A DNA stretch of 64,000 nt. It comes from Pseudomonas uvaldensis (lineage in GTDB: Bacteria; Pseudomonadota; Gammaproteobacteria; Pseudomonadales; Pseudomonadaceae). The DNA lies in contig NZ_JAIWKS010000006.1 in the NCBI RefSeq assembly GCF_021271205.1, forward strand, positions 124,001 through 188,000, read 5' to 3'. The stretch's first letter is position 1, and every line of letters begins with the position of its first letter. Below the pieces are notes generated by a model. The model had not been told where the DNA came from and ran no database searches. It saw nothing but the letters and a program-made list of their open reading frames with translations. The position numbers and the translations under genes were made by a program. Below, piece by piece: positions 57,676 to 64,000 of this stretch.

Positions 57676-59496
57676 GTGATCGAAAATCTACGCAACATCG
57701 CCATCATCGCCCACGTTGACCATGGTAAGACCACCCTGGTTGACAAACTCCTGCGCCAATCCGGCACCCTGGAGCGCAACGAGCTCAACGACGAGCGCGT
57801 GATGGACTCCAACGACCAGGAAAAAGAGCGCGGTATTACCATCCTGGCGAAAAACACCGCTATCAACTGGAACGGCTACCACATCAACATCGTGGACACC
57901 CCCGGCCACGCCGACTTCGGCGGTGAAGTAGAGCGCGTGATGTCGATGGTCGACTCCGTGCTGCTGCTGGTGGATGCCCAGGACGGCCCTATGCCGCAGA
58001 CCCGCTTCGTGACCAAGAAGGCTTTCGAAGCCGGCCTCAAGCCGATCGTCGTGATCAACAAGGTCGACCGTCCGGGCGCGCGTCCTGACTGGGTTCTGGA
58101 CCAGATCTTCGACCTGTTCGACAACCTGGGTGCCACCGACGAACAACTGGACTTCCAGGTCGTCTACGCCTCGGCCCTGAACGGCATTGCCGGCCTGGAC
58201 CACACCGCCATGGCGGAAGACATGACCCCGCTGTACCAGTCGATCGTCGACAACGTCCCAGCGCCTGCCGTTGACCGTGACGGTCCGTTCCAGATGCAGA
58301 TCTCGGCCCTGGACTACAACAGCTTCCTGGGTGTGATCGGTGTTGGCCGTATCGCTCGTGGTCGCATCAAGCCAAACACCCCGGTGGTGGCGATCGATGT
58401 CGACGGCAAGAAGCGCAACGGCCGTATCCTGAAATTGATGGGTCACCACGGCCTGCACCGCGTGGACGTCGAAGAAGCGGCAGCCGGCGATATCGTCTGC
58501 ATCAGCGGCTTCGAAGAGCTGTTCATCTCCGACACCCTGTGCGATCCGAACGCTGTCGAGGCGATGAAGCCTCTGACCGTGGACGAGCCGACCGTTTCCA
58601 TGACCTTCCAGGTCAACGACTCGCCGTTCTGCGGCAAGGAAGGCAAGTTCGTGACCTCCCGCAACATCAAGGAGCGTCTGGACAAGGAGCTGCTGTACAA
58701 CGTGGCACTGCGCGTTGAAGAAGGCGACTCGGCCGACAAGTTCAAGGTTTCCGGCCGTGGTGAGCTGCACCTCTCGGTACTGATCGAAACCATGCGTCGC
58801 GAAGGCTTCGAAATGGCCGTAGGCCGTCCGGAAGTGATCATCCGCGTCGTTGACGGCGTCAAGCAGGAACCGTTCGAGAACGTCACCATCGACATCCCTG
58901 AAGAATCCCAGGGCAAGGTGATGGAAGAGATGGGGCTGCGTAAGGGCGACCTGACCAACATGTCCCCGGATGGCAAGGGCCGTGTGCGCCTGGAATACAA
59001 CATCCCGGCGCGTGGCCTGATCGGCTTCCGTAACCAGTTCCTGACCCTGACCAACGGTGCCGGCATCCTGACCTCGATCTTCGATCGCTACGACACCATG
59101 AAGTCCGGCCACATGTCCGGCCGTCAGAACGGTGTTCTGGTATCGGTCGAAACCGGCAAGGCGCTGACCTACTCCCTGGAAACCCTCCAGGCACGTGGCA
59201 AGCTGTTCGTCGAGCACGGCCAGGAAATCTACAACGGCCAGATCGTCGGTCTGAACAGCCGTGACAATGACCTGGGCGTCAACCCTACCAAGGGCAAGAA
59301 GCTCGACAACATGCGTGCTTCGGGTAAAGACGAAACCATCGCCCTGGTTCCACCTGTTCGCTTCACCCTGGAACAGGCCCTGGAATTCATCCAGGACGAC
59401 GAACTGTGCGAAGTGACACCGAAGTCCATCCGTCTTCGCAAGAAGATCCTGGACGAAGGCGAGCGTACCCGCGCTGCCAAGAAAGCCAAGGCTTGA
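57676..59496 (+). CDS. typA: Ribosome-dependent GTPase BipA/TypA
   Basis: 606 residues starting at GTG 57676. G-domain motifs AHVDHGKTTL, VDTPGHADFGGEV and NKVDRPGAR, then EF-G-like domains II, III and V, and the BipA-specific C-terminus (MRASGKDETIALVPP). It acts in ribosome assembly and stress or cold adaptation. A strong terminator follows. Confidence 0.97.
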   Translation: MIENLRNIAIIAHVDHGKTTLVDKLLRQSGTLERNELNDERVMDSNDQEKERGITILAKNTAINWNGYHINIVDTPGHADFGGEVERVMSMVDSVLLLVDAQDGPMPQTRFVTKKAFEAGLKPIVVINKVDRPGARPDWVLDQIFDLFDNLGATDEQLDFQVVYASALNGIAGLDHTAMAEDMTPLYQSIVDNVPAPAVDRDGPFQMQISALDYNSFLGVIGVGRIARGRIKPNTPVVAIDVDGKKRNGRILKLMGHHGLHRVDVEEAAAGDIVCISGFEELFISDTLCDPNAVEAMKPLTVDEPTVSMTFQVNDSPFCGKEGKFVTSRNIKERLDKELLYNVALRVEEGDSADKFKVSGRGELHLSVLIETMRREGFEMAVGRPEVIIRVVDGVKQEPFENVTIDIPEESQGKVMEEMGLRKGDLTNMSPDGKGRVRLEYNIPARGLIGFRNQFLTLTNGAGILTSIFDRYDTMKSGHMSGRQNGVLVSVETGKALTYSLETLQARGKLFVEHGQEIYNGQIVGLNSRDNDLGVNPTKGKKLDNMRASGKDETIALVPPVRFTLEQALEFIQDDELCEVTPKSIRLRKKILDEGERTRAAKKAKA

Positions 59497-59518
59497 TCGT
59501 TTAGCCCCGGCTGAATGA

Positions 59519-59557
59519 AAAACGCCCCCGGTCGTGAGATCGGGGGCGTTTTTTTAT
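59519..59557 (+). terminator. Intrinsic terminator of typA
   Basis: AACGCCCCCG/CGGGGGCGTT (59521-59530 with 59541-59550) followed by seven T. Confidence 0.95.
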
Positions 59558-59586
59558 GCCTGGGGTTTATGCAGTGACCGGCAGGC

Positions 59587-59659
59587 CGCTTTCGCGAGCA
59601 AGCCCGCTCCCACAGGCTCAGCGCTGTCCTTGTGGGAGCGGGCTTGCTCGCGAAGACGG
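59587..59659. repeat. Inverted REP pair, opposite arrangement
   Basis: Here TTCGCGAGCAAGCCCGCTCC comes first and GGAGCGGGCTTGCTCGCGAA second, the reverse of the other pairs, with only about 25 bases between. It is beside the typA terminator and the end of the convergent ykgJ-like gene. Confidence 0.9.
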
Positions 59660-59678
59660 TAGGTCAGGCGCTAAATAG

Positions 59679-60116
59679 TCAAAACCGATCCAGCGTCCGC
59701 GAATTACGCTCGCGCTCCACTTCCTTGGGCTTGTACGCGCAATACCCCGGCCGCGGCCCGATGCGCGGGTGGTTGCGGCAGGTGTCCGGGCGTTTCTCGT
59801 AAATGGTGCACAGCCGGCTCTTGCGGTCCAGATAAAGGCAATCGTTGTTGCTCATGCGCTGGAGCGTGAAGATCTCGGACTTCTGGTTGTAGCGTTCGAC
59901 AATCCCTTCCTTTTGCAGGCGCTTGGCGATGTTTTTCGGCGGGTCGCCCAGCTCGAACTCATCGACGATGCCGATCCGGATCAGGTCCTTGATCTTGACC
60001 TCGACCGGCAGCGTGCAGCAGCTCGACACACAGGAGCCGCACATCGGGGCGGAATATTTGGCCCAGGTATCGAGTCGGTCGATCTCCGCGGCGGCGATCA
60101 GGTTGGGCTTCATCAT
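59679..60116 (-). CDS. YkgJ-family cysteine-cluster protein
   Basis: 145 residues. Cys-rich metal-binding motif: APMCGSCVSSCCTLPVEV, then NDCLYLDRKSRLCTIYEKRPDTCRNHP and GYCAYKP, seven or more Cys in the family spacing (Zn or Fe-S). The basic tail VERERNSRTLDRF ends at a REP region. Unknown role. Confidence 0.9.
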   Translation of the reverse strand: MMKPNLIAAAEIDRLDTWAKYSAPMCGSCVSSCCTLPVEVKIKDLIRIGIVDEFELGDPPKNIAKRLQKEGIVERYNQKSEIFTLQRMSNNDCLYLDRKSRLCTIYEKRPDTCRNHPRIGPRPGYCAYKPKEVERERNSRTLDRF

Positions 60117-60370
60117 CGAGGTTTACCAGCATGCGTCAGGGCGCGCGATCATACCGGGACTGGTGAAATTTTGAACGACCATCCGCCGATTTTTTTTCGA
60201 TCCCGACCACCCCCTCCAGTAGCGGCACGGCCCCTGCATTCATTCGCCCATCCGGCAATTCCCTGGCGACGATTCTCCGGCGCGTGGGGAAAACCACCGA
60301 ACCAAGCGCCTGCGCCGTCTGTCAGACCGTCTAGGCTCAGACAATTCCCTGTTCGTTCGAGGTCTTATCC

Positions 60371-62821
60371 ATGACTCAAGAACCGCTTGTTCGCGAAGCT
60401 GAAGTGGCCGCATTTCGCGACGCTGTGTTGACCAAACTCACTTATGCCGTCGGCAAGGACCCCGATCATGCGTTTGATCACGATTGGTTCGAAGCCATTG
60501 CCCTCGCCGCCCGCGACCATATGGTCGAGCACTGGATGGACCACACGCGGCAGATCTACCGCAAGGGCCAGAAGCGTGTTTATTACCTCTCCCTGGAATT
60601 TCTCATCGGGCGCTTGCTTTACGACAGCCTGAGCAACCTCGGCCTGCTGGATACCGCTCGCGAAGCGCTGACGGAGCTGGGCGTGGACCTGGAACGCATC
60701 CGCACGCTCGAACCCGATGCCGCGCTGGGCAACGGCGGCCTCGGCCGATTGGCGGCGTGCTTCATGGAAAGCATGTCCACCCTGGGCATCGCCGGGCACG
60801 GCTACGGCATCCGCTATGAACACGGCCTGTTCCGCCAGGCCATCGTCGACGGCTGGCAGCAGGAGCAGACCGAGCATTGGCTGGACTTCGGCAACCCGTG
60901 GGAGTTCGAACGGCCGGAGGTGGTCTACCCGATCGGCTTCGGCGGCAGTGTCGAGACGGTGACCGACGACACCGGCAAGACCCGACAGGTCTGGACGCCA
61001 GGGGAAACCGTGCGGGCCATTGCCTATGACACCCCGGTGGTGGGCTGGCGCGGTGCCAGTGTCAACACCTTGCGTCTGTGGCGCGCCCGGGCCGTGGAAG
61101 ATCTGCATCTGGAGCGTTTCAATGCCGGCGACCACTTGGGCGCCGTGGCCGAAGTGGCACGGGCCGAAAGTATTTCCCGCGTGCTCTACCCGGCCGACAG
61201 CACCGAGGCCGGGCAGGAATTGCGTTTGCGCCAGGAGTATTTCTTTGTCGCCGCCTCGCTGCAGGATCTGCTGCGCCGTCATCGCAACATGCATACCTCG
61301 GTGTTGACCCTGGGGGATCACGCAGCGATCCAGCTCAACGACACCCACCCCTCCATCGCCGTGGCCGAGTTGATGCGCCAACTGGTGGACGTCTATGACG
61401 TGGCCTGGGACGCCGCCTGGCAGATCACCCAGGACACGCTGTCCTATACCAACCACACGCTGCTGCCCGAAGCATTGGAAACCTGGCCGGTGGGGCTGAT
61501 GGAGCGCATGCTGCCCCGGCACATGCAGATCATCTACCTGATCAACGCCCAGCACATCGATTCGCTGAGGGCCAAGGGCGTGCATGATTTCGACGTGCTG
61601 CGCTCGGTCTCGCTGATTGAAGAAGACAACGGTCGTCGGGTGCGCATGGGCAACCTGGCCTTCCTGGGCTCCCACAGCGTCAACGGTGTGTCCGGACTGC
61701 ACACGCAGTTGATGCGCAGTACGGTGTTTTCCGAGCTGCACAAGCTCTACCCGGAGCGGATCAACAACAAGACCAACGGCATTACTTTCCGCCGCTGGCT
61801 GTTCCAGGCCAACCCGGAACTGACCTCGATGATGGTCGATGCGCTGGGCCCGAGCGTGCTCGACAATCCCGAGGAACGCCTGATCGAACTGGAGCCGTTC
61901 GCCGATAAGCCGGCATTCCGCAAACTGTTCGCCGAGCAGCGCCTGCACAGCAAGAAGGCCCTGGCCTACCTGATCCACGAGCGGCTGGGGATTGCCGTAA
62001 ACCCGGCGGCGATGTTCGACGTACAGGTCAAGCGAATCCACGAGTACAAGCGTCAGTTGCTCAACCTTATGCACACCGTGGCACTGTACCAGGCGATCCG
62101 CGCCGAACCGGAGGTGGACTGGGTACCGCGGGTGAAGATCTTCGCCGGCAAGGCCGCCGCCAGTTATCACCAGGCGAAGCTGATCATCAAGTTGACCAAT
62201 GACATCGCCCGGGTGGTGAACAACGACCCGACCGTGCGTGGTCTGCTCAAAGTGGTGTTCCTGCCCAACTACAACGTCAGCCTGGCCGAGAGCATCATCC
62301 CGGCGGCGGACTTGTCGGAGCAGATTTCCACCGCCGGCTTCGAAGCATCCGGTACCAGCAACATGAAGTTCGGCCTCAACGGCGCGCTGACCATCGGTAC
62401 CATGGACGGCGCCAACGTGGAAATGCATGAGCGCGTGGGCGGCGAGCACATGTTTATCTTCGGCCTGACCGCCGAGCAAGTCGAGGCCCGCAAGCGCAAC
62501 GGCGAATTCAGCGCCGCGCCGGACATCGCCGCCTCCCATCGCCTCAACGACGTGTTGCAGGCGATCCGTGGCGGGGTGTTTTCCCCGGACGATCCGATGC
62601 GCTACACCGGGCTGGTGGATTCGCTGGTGGACTACGACCGCTTCCTGGTCTGCGCCGATTTCGACTCGTACTGGCATGCCCAGGCCAAGGTCGAGGAGCG
62701 CTGGCACGACTCCAAGCAATGGTGGCGCTCGGCAGTGCTCAACACGGCGCGCATGGGCTGGTTCTCCTCCGACCGGACCATCCGCGAGTACGCCACCGAC
62801 ATCTGGAAGGCGTTGGAATAG
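60371..62821 (+). CDS. glgP: Glycogen/maltodextrin phosphorylase
   Basis: 816 residues, full length for GT35. It releases glucose-1-phosphate from alpha-glucans. PLP-binding and phosphate motifs EASGTSNMKFGLNGALTIGT (PLP Lys) and TMDGANVEM are clear, along with LGNGGLGRLAACFMES and IQLNDTHPSIAV. Other glg genes are not adjacent here. The stop is followed by a stem-loop and a REP pair. Confidence 0.97.
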   Translation: MTQEPLVREAEVAAFRDAVLTKLTYAVGKDPDHAFDHDWFEAIALAARDHMVEHWMDHTRQIYRKGQKRVYYLSLEFLIGRLLYDSLSNLGLLDTAREALTELGVDLERIRTLEPDAALGNGGLGRLAACFMESMSTLGIAGHGYGIRYEHGLFRQAIVDGWQQEQTEHWLDFGNPWEFERPEVVYPIGFGGSVETVTDDTGKTRQVWTPGETVRAIAYDTPVVGWRGASVNTLRLWRARAVEDLHLERFNAGDHLGAVAEVARAESISRVLYPADSTEAGQELRLRQEYFFVAASLQDLLRRHRNMHTSVLTLGDHAAIQLNDTHPSIAVAELMRQLVDVYDVAWDAAWQITQDTLSYTNHTLLPEALETWPVGLMERMLPRHMQIIYLINAQHIDSLRAKGVHDFDVLRSVSLIEEDNGRRVRMGNLAFLGSHSVNGVSGLHTQLMRSTVFSELHKLYPERINNKTNGITFRRWLFQANPELTSMMVDALGPSVLDNPEERLIELEPFADKPAFRKLFAEQRLHSKKALAYLIHERLGIAVNPAAMFDVQVKRIHEYKRQLLNLMHTVALYQAIRAEPEVDWVPRVKIFAGKAAASYHQAKLIIKLTNDIARVVNNDPTVRGLLKVVFLPNYNVSLAESIIPAADLSEQISTAGFEASGTSNMKFGLNGALTIGTMDGANVEMHERVGGEHMFIFGLTAEQVEARKRNGEFSAAPDIAASHRLNDVLQAIRGGVFSPDDPMRYTGLVDSLVDYDRFLVCADFDSYWHAQAKVEERWHDSKQWWRSAVLNTARMGWFSSDRTIREYATDIWKALE

Positions 62822-62844
62822 CCTTAGCTGTCAGAAATGTGAGC

Positions 62845-62868
62845 GAAGCCCAACGACGGTTGGGCTTC
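62845..62868 (+). terminator. Stem-loop after glgP, probable terminator
   Basis: GAAGCCCAAC/GTTGGGCTTC, a 10-bp stem with a GACG-type loop, but without a good T-run. It may be a weak terminator or a processing hairpin. Confidence 0.5.
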
Positions 62869-62940
62869 GTCGATATACTAGGCGCCAGTTTCGCCGGGCT
62901 TTGTGGCGGGATTCAGAGATTGGGGATGCCCCCCATCCAT

Positions 62941-63031
62941 TGTGGGAGCGGGCTTGCTCGCGAAAGCGGTGTGCCAGGCTGAGTTGAAGTCGCCTGACAC
63001 ACCGCTTTCGCGAGCAAGCCCGCTCCCACAG
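62941..63031. repeat. Inverted REP pair
   Basis: TGTGGGAGCGGGCTTGCTCGCGAAAGCGGTGTG and the inverted copy to CCGCTCCCACA; the arms are nearly perfect over about 33 bases. Located between glgP and the DUF2339 gene. Confidence 0.93.
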
Positions 63032-63113
63032 GATTATTGGGTTGTTCCACTAGACTGATCCAGGCACAAATGCCCCGGTCATGCCCGCAACGGGCCGCTT
63101 AGGGATATCAACC

Positions 63114-64000
63114 ATGCAATGGATCTTGACGCTGTTGGGCCTGGCTCTTGGCTGGGTGGTGGATGAGTCGCTCGCCGATGCGCTGATAGGCGCGTTGGTG
63201 GGGCTTGGCATCGCCCAGGTGTTTCGTATCAGGTACCTGGGATCCGAGGCCGCCCGGCAGCAGGTTTTGCTGCAAGCGGCCCAGCAAGAGCTGATCACGC
63301 TGGAGGCGCGTCTGGCGGTGCTGGAGCGCGGCACGTTGTATGCTGCCCCTGATCCCGCGACGGCGCCCCCAGTCACCGCGGCCCAGGTCACCGCGCCCCA
63401 GGTCCCCGAGCCTGTCGCCCGCACCGAACCGGAGCCGGAACCCGAGCTGGTCTGGGAACTGCCGCCCGATCTTGCGCCCGAGCCGGCGACGGCCACGCAG
63501 GCCAGCCAGCCATTGCCCGACAACGTCTGGACCCCGGCACCTGCTCGCTCCAGGCGCGAGTCCCGTGAATTCGAGCCAGTGGAACCGATTGCCGCGCAAC
63601 CGGCAGCGCCACGGGGCCCGAATTTCATCGAGCGCGCCATAGCCGGTGCGCGCAACTGGTTGTTTGGCGGCAATACCGTGTTGCGGGTCGGCGTGGTGCT
63701 CTTGTTCCTCGGCCTGGCGTTCCTGCTGCGTTATGCCACCGAAGGCATGGTGGTGCCGATCGAGCTGCGTTACGCCGGCGTCGCGGCCAGTGCGCTGGGC
63801 CTGTTGGGTCTGGGCTGGTGGCTGCGCCAGCGCAATGGCAGCTATGCGCTGATGCTCCAGGGTACCGGCATTGCGGTGCTGTACCTGACCGTGTTCGCCG
63901 CCATGCGTCTGCATCCGCTGCTCGACTCGAAGGCAGCCCTGGGCATGCTGGTGGCGGTCACGGTGTTCTCGGCGATCCTGGCGGTGACCCAGAATGCCTT
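63114..64000 (+). CDS. DUF2339 integral membrane protein, 3' end outside window
   Basis: About 295 residues are visible from ATG 63114 (AGGGA upstream); the frame is open to the window end. An N-terminal hydrophobic segment (MQWILTLLGLALGWVV) and an Ala/Gln coiled coil are followed by a Pro/Glu/Ala-rich linker (about 85-145). A run of TM helices starts at NWLFGGNTVLRVGVVLLFLG and ERAIAGARNWLFGGN, a known DUF2339 landmark. The whole protein should be around 900-1200 residues. Function unknown; probably an envelope or cell-surface role. Confidence 0.88.
   Translation, partial: MQWILTLLGLALGWVVDESLADALIGALVGLGIAQVFRIRYLGSEAARQQVLLQAAQQELITLEARLAVLERGTLYAAPDPATAPPVTAAQVTAPQVPEPVARTEPEPEPELVWELPPDLAPEPATATQASQPLPDNVWTPAPARSRRESREFEPVEPIAAQPAAPRGPNFIERAIAGARNWLFGGNTVLRVGVVLLFLGLAFLLRYATEGMVVPIELRYAGVAASALGLLGLGWWLRQRNGSYALMLQGTGIAVLYLTVFAAMRLHPLLDSKAALGMLVAVTVFSAILAVTQNA

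Noticed and set aside
57688..59217. 509-aa minus-strand ORF
   Set aside because: Lies wholly opposite typA; its protein has no domain features and arises from the GC-rich third codon position of typA.
60365..62719. 784-aa minus-strand ORF
   Set aside because: Antisense shadow of glgP; His/Gln/Val-rich composition typical of such shadows.

Overview
The window is chromosomal DNA of a Pseudomonas, most likely of the P. fluorescens group. The evidence is the high GC content, the dense Pseudomonas REP repeats (inverted pairs around GCGGGCTTGCTCGC), and gene neighbourhoods that match the region of P. aeruginosa running from typA and glnA through ntrBC, secB and gpmI to hisFAHB and mutY. I infer this from remembered synteny and protein features, not from a search.

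Layout. 1-5 kb: the end of a large kinase/peptidase-like/aminotransferase fusion, then aguB and aguA (agmatine to putrescine). 5-10 kb: a small ORF, a candidate sRNA, an OprD-type porin, and an operon of a 2OG-Fe dioxygenase, a GNAT enzyme and the AzlCD amino-acid exporter, faced by a LysR regulator. 10.5-18.8 kb is accessory: a RES-Xre toxin-antitoxin pair, a chemoreceptor, a secreted Cif-like epoxide hydrolase, a DUF3077 gene with a structured leader and an upstream small ORF, an Abi_2 (HEPN) phage-defence-type gene preceded by an abiF-like small RNA, a BRCT protein bracketed by a 120-bp direct repeat that ends at tRNA-Thr, and an FkbM methyltransferase. 19-23 kb: a polar/basic amino-acid ABC transporter with a methyltransferase. 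24-29 kb: bacteriophytochrome with its haem oxygenase and a YhcG-type nuclease with no normal start codon, flanked by two paralogous unknown genes. 29-34 kb: a cupin, tRNA-Phe, and panZ-asmA-mutY-yggX. 34-39 kb: an OFA-type MFS transporter and hisB-hisH-DUF2164-hisA-hisF. 39-41.7 kb: a secreted trypsin-like protease and a periplasmic binding protein. 41.7-49 kb: the envelope operon gpmI-envC-ctpA-yibQ, then rhodanese-grxC-secB and trmL. 49-56 kb: a nitrogen-control block (NrsZ small RNA, ntrC, ntrB, glnA) plus two DUF4124 proteins and a periplasmic chorismate mutase. 56-64 kb: thiI, typA, a YkgJ protein, glgP and the start of a DUF2339 membrane protein.

How the parts work together. Nitrogen control is unusually readable from the DNA: nrsZ and glnA each have a near-consensus sigma-54 promoter with 17-bp NtrC-type boxes upstream, and ntrBC has a weaker version, so the block looks like one NtrC-controlled unit. 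Most of the rest is housekeeping in tightly overlapping operons (many ATGA junctions). The novel-looking material lies between 14.6 and 17.7 kb: a leader able to form alternative antiterminator and terminator hairpins ahead of a 38-codon ORF and DUF3077, the Abi_2 gene with its small RNA, and the repeat-bracketed BRCT gene beside tRNA-Thr.
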